Shown: one piece after another, positions 8,814-19,200 of the stretch | Position numbering within the stretch: position 1 is the stretch's first letter | Layout of the letters: every line of letters starts with the position of its first letter | Assembly: GCF_002005145.1 (NCBI RefSeq) | Contig: NZ_CP019698.1 | Span: 1,364,001-1,428,000 of the forward strand | Reading direction: 5' to 3' | DNA from: Desulforamulus ferrireducens | GTDB lineage: Bacteria; Bacillota; Desulfotomaculia; Desulfotomaculales; Desulfotomaculaceae | DNA: 64,000 nucleotides | Program-made: the position numbers and the translations under genes | The notes under the pieces: generated by a model | The model's input: the letters and a program-made list of their open reading frames with translations, nothing else | Told to the model about the DNA's origin: nothing | Databases searched by the model: none

Positions 8814-9593
8814 TTATAAAATTCCATTGATAACAACCGGTTGATTTTGCAGAACCTGTAGAACAAGAGAAATAACCATTTTCTCTTCTATTTTTGTAAA
8901 TTCTCTTTCCTCAAAGGGAACGGGGCCACAGGGCTGGCTACGGTTAAGGAACTCATCATACTCAACGATCCTGGCACTGATTAGTTCGCAGAAGGGTAAT
9001 TCTGTAAAGAACTCTTCACTAACCTGATTATATTCGGAAAAATCACCGGATAACAAATGGTCTTTTTCAGAAAAACCTGCATTGTGAGGTAATCTTTGTT
9101 TGCGGAAGAACTCAAACTCGGTTCTGGTATTGGCAATAGGTGTAAAGGGTAAGGCACCGTTAGTGAAGGGTACTGCTGTGGTGCAGCTAAAGGGAACATC
9201 CACTGTACAATGGCGAATATCACCGCACACTCCCTCTAAAGTAGAGCAACCACGGGTGGCGTACTCAATGTTTTTACGTACAAAACCCTTTAAAAATAAG
9301 GTTCCTGTGCCGTTAGTTACATTAAGGTCAGGTTCCTGAATTAACAGGCACTGGGTAACTTTAAGACGCTTTTTAATATTTTTAATTTCTAAGGCTGGTT
9401 CAGGCAACTTAAGAAAAGAATCAACATGAATTTGCACCTGCAGTGTGGACAGTACCACGGGAATTTTAACTGTGGCCGGTAAGGCTGCTACCGGAGGAGT
9501 GACAGTAGGGAAGGTGCTGGCACAGGTTGGTTGAGTGCCGCCGCCGATTACCTTAACACAGGCAGAATGGACATGGGATTCACATTGGGACAT
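8814..9593 (-). CDS. SPOCS/DUF3794-like spore-surface protein, paralogue 2
   Basis: A 259-residue protein starting MSQCESHVHSACVKV after AAAGGAGGTTTATCATA. It is collinear with the 7833-8606 product: VKIPVVLSTLQVQIHVDS, LPEPALEIKNIKKRLKVTQC, GFVRKNIEYAT, CGDIRHCTVDVPFSC, DHLLSGDFSEYNQVSEEFF and a closing PFEEREFTKIEEKM segment. Each paralogue has its own ribosome site, and two of the three have a visible terminator, so they may be separate transcripts, perhaps under sporulation sigma factors; no such promoter was identified with confidence. Confidence 0.65.
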   Translation of the reverse strand: MSQCESHVHSACVKVIGGGTQPTCASTFPTVTPPVAALPATVKIPVVLSTLQVQIHVDSFLKLPEPALEIKNIKKRLKVTQCLLIQEPDLNVTNGTGTLFLKGFVRKNIEYATRGCSTLEGVCGDIRHCTVDVPFSCTTAVPFTNGALPFTPIANTRTEFEFFRKQRLPHNAGFSEKDHLLSGDFSEYNQVSEEFFTELPFCELISARIVEYDEFLNRSQPCGPVPFEEREFTKIEEKMVISLVLQVLQNQPVVINGIL

Positions 9594-9706
9594 TATGATA
9601 AACCTCCTTTAATGTTTATATAGCATGGTATTCAATCTTTGTTAATGATGTTACTTTATGCCAGAAAAACCTGAATTTTTGTTCCAGTAGCTAATAATTT
9701 TACAAA

Positions 9707-11212
9707 CTAGCCTCCTGGTTCCCCAATTTTGTCTCGGTTTTCAATAGTTTGAGCCACTGTTTGAATTAATTTGTCATAATTAGCCAGACTAGCATCTTCG
9801 TCAGCGCCCCCTGCCATATCTTCGAAAAATTCCTCTGCCGGTTCATCCCAGGTAGCCCTTTGCACAAACGGGATAATGACTGGAGGAATCTGTACCAATT
9901 GTTTTTGCAATAGTTGTAAGGTTAAGGTGAGGACAATTTTTTCTTCAATACAATTAAAGACTTTTTCCTCAAAGGGAGCTTCTTCGCTTAAATCAGTTCG
10001 GTTGATAAACTCATCGTATTGTACTATTTTGCTGCTAATCAAGTCGCAATAGGGGAGTTCATTAAAGTACTCTACACTTACCTGGTTATATTCGGACATA
10101 TCTGCGGAGAGAAGTTTATCCTTCTCGGCAAATCCAACAGGGAGGTCTTGCTTGCGGAAAAACTGGAACTCTTCTACACTATTGGCTACAGGTGGTAATG
10201 GTGGGATGGCGTAGGTTACGGTGGTGGTACATGCAAAGGGAATATCAACGATACAATGATGTAAATCGCCGCACACTCCCTCTTTATTGGAGCAGTTCAC
10301 TGTGGCATAGGTAATGTTTTTTCTTATAAAGCCTTTCAAGAATAAATTACCGCTGTCGCCAACAATGCCAGGCTCCAAGAGCAACCGGGATTGTGTTACT
10401 TTTGTGGAATTGTGTATTTCCTTAACCTCCAGGGCTGCTTCCGGTAGATCGATTTTGGCATTGATGTTAAGCTGTACTTGAAACTGGGCCAGGACTAAGG
10501 GGATTTTAGCCAGGGCACCGGTGGTAATCACGTTGTTAGCGGGTACTAAATTGCTCTCACAGTTGATGACAGTATTACTGCTGACACTGGCACAGGGAGG
10601 GCAATCGGCATGTGTTTCAACATGTTCGTTTTCTGTATTTTTAACTTCTGTGATAACTGGAGGATTTTCCAGTATCATTGGTAAATTATTGTTAATACTG
10701 GGACATTCTTCCTTCCCAGAAGGATTATTAACTTCAGTTAAATCAATTTTGGTATCCATATGCGGGAGGTTTTCCTGGGTATCTTCTTGCTTGTGCTCAC
10801 AGGGCTGGCATTGCTCCTCCTGGGGCTCCTCTTTTACAAGCATTTCCTGCTTAGTCTCTGTGTCTTCTTTTATAAAATCATCTTGTTCAGCCGGTAGTTT
10901 AGCAGGATGTTTCATATTTAAAAACATGTCAATTTTCTCTAATATCTCTGGTTTTCTTACGCTGTATTCTGTTTGGTCAGTTGCGGTTTCCTCTACTTCT
11001 GCGCTATCTGATTCTGATGTCTCCACCTCGGGCACTTCATTTATTTCATTGGACTCAGGAGCTTGTTCTTCTATCCCCTCAAACTTCTCTATCAAGTCTG
11101 TATTATTTGACTTGGCGGCTTGTGCCTGCACAAATTTTATGCCAGAAAACATATCTTTAATAACTTCGACAATTTTAGGGGTTGGAAAAGTTTGATAAAT
11201 CTGGTCAAACAT
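9707..11212 (-). CDS. SPOCS/DUF3794-like protein with long acidic N-terminal extension
   Basis: A 501-residue protein starting MFDQIYQTFPTPKIVEVIKD after GTAAGGAGGTTAAGCA. Residues about 40-200 are low-complexity and Glu-rich with short Cys clusters (QCQPCEHK, DCPPCASV), probably disordered. From about residue 225 it matches the two shorter paralogues (IPLVLAQFQVQLNINAKI, LPEAALEVKEI, GFIRKNITYAT, CGDLHHCIVDIPFAC, SEYNQVSVEYFNELPYCDL). It carries an extra C-terminal tail of about 50 residues. The extension could act as a linker or anchor in a surface layer; this is inferred. It is the first of the three paralogues in the direction of transcription. Confidence 0.65.
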   Translation of the reverse strand: MFDQIYQTFPTPKIVEVIKDMFSGIKFVQAQAAKSNNTDLIEKFEGIEEQAPESNEINEVPEVETSESDSAEVEETATDQTEYSVRKPEILEKIDMFLNMKHPAKLPAEQDDFIKEDTETKQEMLVKEEPQEEQCQPCEHKQEDTQENLPHMDTKIDLTEVNNPSGKEECPSINNNLPMILENPPVITEVKNTENEHVETHADCPPCASVSSNTVINCESNLVPANNVITTGALAKIPLVLAQFQVQLNINAKIDLPEAALEVKEIHNSTKVTQSRLLLEPGIVGDSGNLFLKGFIRKNITYATVNCSNKEGVCGDLHHCIVDIPFACTTTVTYAIPPLPPVANSVEEFQFFRKQDLPVGFAEKDKLLSADMSEYNQVSVEYFNELPYCDLISSKIVQYDEFINRTDLSEEAPFEEKVFNCIEEKIVLTLTLQLLQKQLVQIPPVIIPFVQRATWDEPAEEFFEDMAGGADEDASLANYDKLIQTVAQTIENRDKIGEPGG

Positions 11213-11293
11213 TGCTTAACCTCCTTACCAGATGATTGCTTTCGTCCATACATCCTATTCAGTAAGGAGTTACCAGGTTATCATAAATAATAA

Positions 11294-11316
11294 AAAACTC
11301 CCGCAATGGGAGTTTT
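11294..11316 (-). terminator. Terminator of LysM gene
   Basis: AAAACTCCC (11294-11302) pairs with GGGAGTTTT (11308-11316), with T residues on the minus strand. The stop codon of the LysM gene overlaps the stem. Confidence 0.75.
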
Positions 11317-12088
11317 AATTTCCGGCTGCCTTGGCAACGGTGGCAAGATGTTCCTGTACATAGCTTTGTGAAACACCACTGCCATGGGGTTTGCTGTTGT
11401 GCAAGTAGAGGTCAAAGTGTCCATTTACACCGTTGTCGGGAGTAGTATCAATGTCATGGGGTTGACCGGAGAGGGAACCGGCAATATTCTTACCGTTCTT
11501 ATGAATGATCACTGGCCGGGGGCTCCAAGTCCATTGGCCGAATAAATCTTGCATGATCTTGGTGTCTGCGGCTGTGGCAGGTTCAATATCACAATGATTG
11601 CCGGCACTTAACACCTTTAGAGTTAGTTGTTTACCAGTGCCGCAATCGGTGACTGTAAAATGTTCGCCACTCTTAAACATATATTTACCACTGGTAAACC
11701 AGTCCACCAGTTCAACACTACTTACTTGGGGGACTGGTTGAGAATCCTGCTGGGTAGTATTAGCTTGACTTTCCTGGGGAGTGGTAGCTTGGGGAATGAT
11801 CCAGGAAATACTGCTGGTGCTATTAACTGCAGGGCTGGTAGGTCTGATGGCGTTTCTGGAAGTCACTGGGGGGCTGGCTAACACCAGTTTTTGCCCAATG
11901 GCTAGATTATCGCTAGTTAGTCGATTAGCTCTTTTCAGCTCTTCAACGGTGGTACCATGAGCTTGGGAAATTAGCCAAAGACTATCCCCGGGTTTGACAA
12001 TATAAATCTGCTCTGCAGCCAGAGCAGGGTAACCGGTAAATAGGAACCAGGTAAGGCAGAGAACGGTGATGAAAAGCTTTTTTGACAT
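11315..12088 (-). CDS. Secreted LysM-domain protein
   Basis: The start chosen is the ATG at 12088 (MSKKLFITVLCLTWFLF) because GGAGG sits nine bases upstream. Residues 1-25 form a signal peptide ending near ALAA. A single LysM domain follows (IYIVKPGDSLWLISQAHGTT through IGQKLVLA), which binds peptidoglycan. A Ser/Thr/Gln-rich linker leads to a C-terminal domain of about 125 residues with NHCDIEPATAADT and GVNGHFDLYLHNSKPHG; I know of similar secreted LysM proteins in spore formers but cannot name the domain. It is probably exported to the cell wall or the spore cortex/coat interface. Confidence 0.8.
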   Translation of the reverse strand: MSKKLFITVLCLTWFLFTGYPALAAEQIYIVKPGDSLWLISQAHGTTVEELKRANRLTSDNLAIGQKLVLASPPVTSRNAIRPTSPAVNSTSSISWIIPQATTPQESQANTTQQDSQPVPQVSSVELVDWFTSGKYMFKSGEHFTVTDCGTGKQLTLKVLSAGNHCDIEPATAADTKIMQDLFGQWTWSPRPVIIHKNGKNIAGSLSGQPHDIDTTPDNGVNGHFDLYLHNSKPHGSGVSQSYVQEHLATVAKAAGN

Positions 12089-12219
12089 ACAAATTTCCTC
12101 CAACTCTTACATAATCCACCAATAAGTGATATTTGTTTTATTGTAACCGCAACTATTTGATATTTCAATAAGACTTTTGTCTAGTATAATAAATACAAAA
12201 AGTAGCAGTAGGTGAGATC

Positions 12220-12570
12220 ATGGCTAAAATCAAGATCAGAAAGAATCTCAGTGATGAAGACATGTTAGCGGGCTATAAAGAGGAATTAACCTTTGAAAAC
12301 ACCTGGTTGGCTGAGGAACAAGAAAGCAAACCCAAGGTTAAGCCCGTACAAAAAAACAATGCCCAGGAGGGCCTCAGCTCTTTCTTCACCCCGGAACTGC
12401 AAGAGCAAGTGGGGAAGATTTTGCTGCAGATAAAATTAGACCTTTATAAGCAAGGTATCATTGATTATCGCTTGGAAGTGAGTCGTCAGGGTAATTCAGT
12501 GGTTCTCACAGCGGTTAACGCCGTGGGAAAAAAGAAAGAGCCAGAAAAAAGCACAAAGAAGCGCAAGTAG
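12220..12570 (+). CDS. Conserved hypothetical protein (116 aa)
   Basis: A 116-residue soluble, highly charged protein (MAKIKIRKNLSDEDMLAGYK). The middle part (SSFFTPELQEQVGKILLQIK) looks helical and the C-terminus is Lys-rich (KKKEPEKSTKKRK). The ATG follows GGTGAGATC, and a terminator-like hairpin lies after the stop. No family is recognised. It precedes addB on the same strand but is separated from it by that hairpin. Confidence 0.65.
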   Translation: MAKIKIRKNLSDEDMLAGYKEELTFENTWLAEEQESKPKVKPVQKNNAQEGLSSFFTPELQEQVGKILLQIKLDLYKQGIIDYRLEVSRQGNSVVLTAVNAVGKKKEPEKSTKKRK

Positions 12571-12573
12571 TCT

Positions 12574-12606
12574 AAGACTGTCAGCCTGGGGGTTGGCAGT
12601 CTAAGT
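12574..12606 (+). terminator. Terminator after hypothetical gene
   Basis: AGACTG-CAGCC pairs imperfectly with GTTGGCAGTCT across a GGGG-containing loop, followed by a short T run. Confidence 0.55.
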
Positions 12607-12691
12607 TTTCCGGGTATTAAAGGGATTAAACGCAGGTTAGCGAAACTATTTGTAGATAGCCTGTTGCAAAACATTGGTTTGTTTTTCAGCA

Positions 12692-12733
12692 ACCGACTCC
12701 CGCTCAGAGGGAAGGGGTAAAGCGCGAGTCGGT
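12692..12733 (+). promoter_or_regulatory. Leader hairpin just before addB ribosome site
   Basis: ACCGACTC (12692-12699) pairs with GAGTCGGT (12726-12733). The hairpin ends about ten bases before the AGGGGGAAAG ribosome site of addB. There is no T run, so a leader structure is more likely than a terminator. Confidence 0.45.
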
Positions 12734-12753
12734 GTAAAAAAGGGGGAAAGCCT

Positions 12754-15700
12754 GTGAGCTTAAGGTTTATTGTTGGCAGGGCCGGCAGTGGCAAAAGCCA
12801 TATCTGTTTAGAACAAATTCGGCAGGAATTACTCTCCCGTCCAGAGGGACCGCCCATTATCCTGCTGGTGCCTGAGCAGGCCACCTTTCAATATGAATAT
12901 AGTTTAGCTACCACCCCTGGACTTAAAGGAACTATGCGGGCTCAGGTATTAAGCTTTCGCCGTTTAGCCTGGCGGGTATTGCAAGAGGTCGGCGGTGCTG
13001 CCCGAGCCCACATAGGAGAATTGGGTAAACGTATGGTTCTGAGGCGTATTCTAGAGCGGCGCAAGTCAGAACTAAAAATTTTCCAACGGGCCGCTCGGCA
13101 AGCAGGTTTTACCGATAGTTTGGCCACCACTCTGGCGGAATTAAAAACCTACTGCATTATACCGGAGGATTTGCAGCAGAGTATGGACAAACTTAAGCTA
13201 CAGGAGCAGAACACGGTGCTGGAGAAGCTCGAGGATCTGCATTTGCTATACAAGGATTTGACCGAATTTTTAGCTGATCGCTTTACCGATCCGGACGATT
13301 ATCTCAATTTGTTGGCAGAACGGCTGGTTTACTCCCCCACTGTCCAGGGAGCAGATATTTACATAGATGGTTTTACCGGTTTTACCCCTCAGGAGTATGC
13401 CGTTATCGAGAAAATTCTTGGCACAGCCAAGCGGGTGCAAATCACCCTTTGTTTTGATCCTAGCTACCTAACAGAGCCCTGCGGCGAGGAGGAAATGTTT
13501 TATCTAACGGTGGAAACCTACCACCGGCTGAAGGAAATGGCCGATGCCTTAAGGATTCGGCAGGAACCACCCTTACAGCTAACCGTCTCTGTGCCTTTTC
13601 GATTTCAGCACTTACCTGCCCTGGCCCATTTAGAAAGGCATTACTACAGTCGGCCTGTGACTACCTGTCAGGAAAAGGTGGGCATAAAATTAGTGGCCTG
13701 TGCCAACCGCCGGGCAGAAGTGGAAGCGGCAGCCAGAGAGATTATTCGCTTAAGCCGTGATAAGGGGTTACGCTGGCGGGAGATGGTGGTACTCCTACGG
13801 GATTTGAATGAATATCACCAAATTATCTCCAATGTGTTTGAGGACTATGGTATTCCTGTCTTCATTGATCATAAACAGTCGGTGCTGCATCACCCCCTGG
13901 TGGAACTTATCCGCAGTGCCCTGGAAACCGCAATAGAGAACTGGTCTTACGACCCGGTTTTCCGTTATTTAAAAACAGATCTGGTACCCCTGGAGCGGGA
14001 GGAAGTAGACCGCCTGGAGAACTATGTCTTAACTTACGGTATCAGGGGTTCCCGTTGGATTGATGGTAAGCCCTGGACCTATCGTAAAAAGTACACTCTG
14101 GAGGAAGACCAGGAACTATCCGAGCAAGAGGATAGGGAATTGGCTGAGATCAATAGCATTCGCCACCGTGCCGTAGCCCACTTGAAAATCTTTACCACTG
14201 CCATCTCCCAGGCCAGCTCGGTTAGGCAAATGACCACCGCCTTGTTTGATTTGCTGCAGTCCTTGCAGATTGCTGCCACCTTGGAAAAGTGGGCCAAGGA
14301 GTTGGAGGAGCAGGGACGTTTAACCGAAGCCAAACAGTATGCCCAGTTATGGAACAACGTGCTGCTGCTGTTGGATGAGATTGTGGAGGCTTTGGGTGAA
14401 GAAGAGCTTTCTCTGGAGGAATACAGTCTTGTACTGGAGGAAGGGCTGGAAAATTTAAAATTGGGGTTAATACCCCCAGGCTTGGATCAGGTGGTGGTGG
14501 GTACCTTAGAGCGTTCTCGCAACCCCAATGTCAGGGCCGCCCTGATACTGGGCATCAGCGACGGGGTATTACCGGCCCGGCTGTCCGAGGAAGGCATCAT
14601 CAGTGACTATGAGCGAGAGACTTTACGGGAAATAGGATTAAATCTGGCACCAGGTACCAGGCGCAAGCTCTTTGATGAACAGTTCCATATTTATACCGCC
14701 CTCACCAGAGCCAGTGAAGAACTTTATCTCAGTTACCCCCAGGCGGATGACGAAGGTAAAGGATTAGCCCCTTCGCAGGTGATTGGTAGAATAAAAGAAC
14801 TGCTGCCTCAGTTGGAGGAACAGGTGGTTCCGGTGGAACCCTCGGGGAACTGCGATCTGGAATTTATTGTTACCCCCGGGCGCAGCCTGTCCTTTTTGGC
14901 GGCCAAGCTGAGGGATATGAAGCGAGGCCAGCCGGTGGACAGCCTCTGGCAGGATGTCTATTCCTGGTTTGTTGGTCAGCCTGAGCTGGGGCAACAATGC
15001 AGGAGAATTTTGGCCGCACTCTTCCATGTCAATCAAGAACCCCCACTGGCCAAGGGTCTAGGCCAGCGACTGTATGGCCGGAGACTAAAGACCAGTGTTT
15101 CCAGATTGGAGAAATTTACGGCCTGTCCCTTTGCCCATTATCTCTCCTACGGCCTTAAGTTAAAGGAGCGCGGACAATTCCAACTGGGGGCACCGGACCT
15201 GGGACAGTTTTTCCATGCCGCCCTGAAAATTTTTGTGGAGCGCCTTAAGGAGCAAAATATTGACTGGGGACAATTGACCAGGCAACAAGGGATAGCTTTA
15301 ACCGGGGAGATTGTGGCAGAGTTAGCCCCCAAGCTACAAAATGAAATTTTATTAAGTACCGCCCGTTATCGCTATTTAATTAGGAAATTGCAAAGAACCT
15401 TGGAGAGGGCGATTTTTACCCTCACCGAACATGCCAAGCGGGGAAGCTTCCGGCCGCTGGCAGTGGAACTTAGCTTTGGTGAACAGGGTGAATTGCCTCC
15501 AGCTACTATAAATCTGGAGGATGGTTGTGTCATGCAACTCTCAGGGCGCATCGATCGCATTGACTGTGCCTGGGAGGGTGGACAACCTTACCTGGCTATT
15601 TTGGATTACAAATCCGGTTTAACAGATATCAAGCTGACGGATATCTACCATGGCTTGAAACTTCAACTATTAACCTATCTGGATGTGGCCTTGACCTACT

Positions 15701-16218
15701 CCAGTCAGTTGCTTAACCAAAGGGCTATGCCGGCGGGCATGCTCTATTTCAGCGTCAGAGATCCTTTATTGAGCAGTTCTGGCCCGCTACCGGAGGCCAA
15801 AGCAGCGGAGGAAATGCTCAAGCAATTAAAAATGAAGGGGCTGCTGCTTGGGGATAAATTAGTAATCCATCTGCTGGATGGTTCCCTGACAGGTACTTCG
15901 CCACTGCTGCCTGTTGGCTATAAAAAGGACGGTAACTTTACCAGTACTTCCCGAGTAATCACTGAGGAACAGTTTGAACTATTGAGGAAATATCTACAGA
16001 CTCAATTAAGAGCCATCGGGCAACGGATAATCAGTGGGGAAATTAACATCAGCCCTTATCGGCAAGGGCAAGAAACAGCCTGCCGCTTCTGTATTTTTAA
16101 ACCGGTTTGCCAGTTTGATCCTCTACAGGAGGAAAATTTGTTCCGCATTTTGGTTAAACGGGATGACCATATCCTTTGGTCATTGATCAGAGAAAGTCTG
16201 GGTGATCATCATGAGTGA
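12754..16218 (+). CDS. addB: AddB, helicase-nuclease subunit B
   Basis: An 1154-residue AddB, the usual size. It forms the AddAB complex that processes DNA double-strand ends for recombination. The Walker A motif GRAGSGKS is at residues 8-15. The C-terminal nuclease has LDYKSG with D951 and K953, and the four cysteines that hold the 4Fe-4S cluster are visible: C791 in TACPFAHY and C1110, C1113, C1119 in CRFCIFKPVC. The start is a GTG with AGGGGGAAAG upstream. The 3' end overlaps the start of addA by 8 nt, typical of the addBA operon. Confidence 0.97.
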   Translation: MSLRFIVGRAGSGKSHICLEQIRQELLSRPEGPPIILLVPEQATFQYEYSLATTPGLKGTMRAQVLSFRRLAWRVLQEVGGAARAHIGELGKRMVLRRILERRKSELKIFQRAARQAGFTDSLATTLAELKTYCIIPEDLQQSMDKLKLQEQNTVLEKLEDLHLLYKDLTEFLADRFTDPDDYLNLLAERLVYSPTVQGADIYIDGFTGFTPQEYAVIEKILGTAKRVQITLCFDPSYLTEPCGEEEMFYLTVETYHRLKEMADALRIRQEPPLQLTVSVPFRFQHLPALAHLERHYYSRPVTTCQEKVGIKLVACANRRAEVEAAAREIIRLSRDKGLRWREMVVLLRDLNEYHQIISNVFEDYGIPVFIDHKQSVLHHPLVELIRSALETAIENWSYDPVFRYLKTDLVPLEREEVDRLENYVLTYGIRGSRWIDGKPWTYRKKYTLEEDQELSEQEDRELAEINSIRHRAVAHLKIFTTAISQASSVRQMTTALFDLLQSLQIAATLEKWAKELEEQGRLTEAKQYAQLWNNVLLLLDEIVEALGEEELSLEEYSLVLEEGLENLKLGLIPPGLDQVVVGTLERSRNPNVRAALILGISDGVLPARLSEEGIISDYERETLREIGLNLAPGTRRKLFDEQFHIYTALTRASEELYLSYPQADDEGKGLAPSQVIGRIKELLPQLEEQVVPVEPSGNCDLEFIVTPGRSLSFLAAKLRDMKRGQPVDSLWQDVYSWFVGQPELGQQCRRILAALFHVNQEPPLAKGLGQRLYGRRLKTSVSRLEKFTACPFAHYLSYGLKLKERGQFQLGAPDLGQFFHAALKIFVERLKEQNIDWGQLTRQQGIALTGEIVAELAPKLQNEILLSTARYRYLIRKLQRTLERAIFTLTEHAKRGSFRPLAVELSFGEQGELPPATINLEDGCVMQLSGRIDRIDCAWEGGQPYLAILDYKSGLTDIKLTDIYHGLKLQLLTYLDVALTYSSQLLNQRAMPAGMLYFSVRDPLLSSSGPLPEAKAAEEMLKQLKMKGLLLGDKLVIHLLDGSLTGTSPLLPVGYKKDGNFTSTSRVITEEQFELLRKYLQTQLRAIGQRIISGEINISPYRQGQETACRFCIFKPVCQFDPLQEENLFRILVKRDDHILWSLIRESLGDHHE

Positions 16219-19200
16219 TAAAAAATGGACCGACGAGCAACTGGCAGCCATCACCAAAAGGGATAGCAATTTATTGGTGGCTGCGGCCGCTGGCGCCGGT
16301 AAGACAGCGGTCCTGGTGGAGAGAATTATTCAGCGCATAACTGATCCGGAGCGGCCGGTGGATGTGGATCAATTATTAATTGTCACCTTTACCAATGCTG
16401 CGGCAACGGAAATGCGTGAGCGTATTGGTCAGGCTTTGGGCAAGGCCTTAAATGAAAATCCGCACTCCAAACGTTTAGCCAAACAACTGACTATGCTCAA
16501 CAGAGCATCCATTACCACTCTGCACTCCTTTTGTTTAGAGATAGTGCGGCGGTATTTTTACCTGTTGGATTTGGACCCGGCCTTTCGCATAGCCGATGAC
16601 ATAGAAGCGGAACTGCTGCGTTTAGAAGTGTTGGAGGCTCTCTTTGAGGAGAGATATCAACGGGAAGAGAGTGATTTATTTACCACCCTGGTGGATCTTT
16701 ATGGCGGCCAGCGGGATGATAGTAAATTACAGGAACTGGTGCTGGGGCTTTACCGTTTTGCCAGCAGTAACCCCAGACCCCAGGCCTGGCTGCAACGGTT
16801 GGCGGAGGACTTTTACCTCCCCGAAGATTTAGCCATCGACCGGTTGCCCTGGATGGAGCGGATCAAGGAAGCCATTGAAGAAGAAATGGGTAGCATACTA
16901 AGCCTTTTAAGGCAAGCAGCCTGGCTGGCCCAACAACCAGGCGGGCCTGCTCCCTATATGAAGACCCTGCAAGCTAATATCCTGGAGATAGAAAGCCGGC
17001 AGAACTGCCGCCAGGCCAGTTGGGACAAACTTTATCGTTCCTTTACTTCGCTGGACTGGGGTAAATTAAGTGCCTGTCGGGGAAATGATTTTGATGACGG
17101 ATTAAAGAATAAAGCGAAAGCCCTAAGGGAAAAAGCCAAGGACAAATTTGAAGACCTGAAGAAAACCTATTTTAGTGCAGCACCGGAGGTAATGCTGGCA
17201 GATTTACGTTCCTTATATCCACTGGTCAAGGAATTAACCAGCCTGACCCAGGAATTTATCCATAACTACCAAAGGAAAAAGCAAGCCAAGGGTTTGGTGG
17301 ATTTTACAGATCTGGAACATTTTTGCCTGTCTATCCTGCAGCAGCAGGAGGCAGATGGGACTCTGACACCTTCTCCCATTGCCCAGGAGCTTAAGCAAAG
17401 GTATGTTGAGGTGTTAGTGGATGAATATCAGGATATTAACGCTGTCCAGGAAACGGTTTTACAACTGGTCTCCCAACCGGCCAATCGTTTTATGGTTGGT
17501 GACGTAAAACAAAGTATCTATCGTTTTCGCCTGGCAGAGCCGGGGCTCTTTCTGGGTAAATATCTGCGCTACGGGGTGGCAGATAACACCGAAGGTCGTC
17601 TTATTGAATTGAGTAAAAACTTCCGCAGCCGTCGCTCGGTGGTTGATGCCGTTAACTTTGTTTTTCGTCAGATTATGACTGAGGCGGCTGCAGAGATTGA
17701 TTATAATGCCAAGGCAGAGCTAAAATGTGGTGCCAGCTATCCCGCAGAGGCGGGAATACACACAGCCGAGGGTGCTGTGGAGCTGCATATCCTTGATAGG
17801 AAAGATTTAGGCCATGAGGATTATCCCGTTGTGGCAGAGGATGAAAGGGAGCAGTCAGGCCAAAGCGATGAGCAAGAGGATTTGAACAAGGACCAATGCG
17901 AGGCCAGACTGGTGGGCCGCCGTATTTTGGAACTGGTGCAGGGGACGGACACCACCCCTCCCTTGAATGTGTGGGACAGCCACCTGAAGAAGTACCGTCC
18001 TGTTACCTTCCGGGATATGGTGATTTTACTGCGGGCAACCTCTGGGCGGGCTAACATTTTTTTGGAGGAGCTGCGCAATCTAGGTATTCCTGCCTATGGC
18101 GAACTGGGCACCGGTTACTTTGACGAGGTTGAGGTGGAAACCTTTCTGTCCCTGTTAAAGATTATTGACAACCCTCGCCAGGACGTGCCCCTGGCGGCTG
18201 TACTCAGGTCACCGATGGTGGGTTTGACGGCAGCAGAATTGGGGGAAATTAAACTACATCACCCCACGGGTGATTTTTACGATGCAGTTCTGGCAGCGTC
18301 TCAGGCTGCTGATGAACTGGGTAAGAGGCTAAGTGAATTTCTCAAGCAACTGGAGGCCTGGCGTTCCCAGGCCAGGCGAGGCTCGCTGGCGGATTTAATC
18401 TGGCAGTTGTACCGGGAAACCGGTTATTACGACTATGTGGGTGGTTTGCTGGGAGGAACCCAGCGTCAGGCCAACCTGCGGGTTTTATATCATCGTGCCA
18501 GGCAGTTTGAGGCCACTGCTTTCCGGGGTTTGTTTCGTTTCCTGCGCTTTGTGGAGCGGTTAAAAAATTCAGCCAAGGATTTAGGAGCCGCCCGAGCCCT
18601 GAGTGAAAACGAAGACGTGGTGCGGATTATGAGCATCCACAAGAGTAAGGGCTTGGAATTTCCTGTGGTGTTTGTAGCAGGTTTGGGTAATAAGTTTAAT
18701 TTGCAAGATACCTATAAGGATATGCTGATGCACAAAGAAATGGGCCTGGGTCCCCAGATTATCAATCTGAGCACCAGAGTTTCCTATCCTAGTTTACCGA
18801 AGCAGTTAATAAAACAGCAAATTCGGAAGGAATCAGTGGCAGAAGAAATGCGAGTGCTTTATGTGGCACTGACCAGGGCCAGAGAAAAGCTAGTACTGGT
18901 GGGTTCGGTGGCAAATCTAGCGAAATCCCTGGAAAAATGGTCTACCTTTGCTGGTCAGGCCGGCTGGGCTTTGCCCACAGCAGAACTTACGGCGGCCAAC
19001 AATAACCTGGATTGGCTCGGTCCGGCTGTCTTGCGGCATCGGGATGGCCAGCATCTGCTATGTCTTAGCGGTTCAGATATTAAGCCCAGCCCGGAGGTGG
19101 CGGGAGATCCTTCCCGCTGGCAGATTTATTGTACCCATGTGTCAGAATTGCAGAACCTGACCCCTGACAATCCTGCACAAGTGGCAGCACTACTGGAGAA

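Noticed and set aside
10521-11195. A 224-codon plus-strand open frame
   Set aside because: Antisense to the Glu-rich extension of the 501-residue protein; Ser-rich composition is the expected reverse-strand image of acidic codons.
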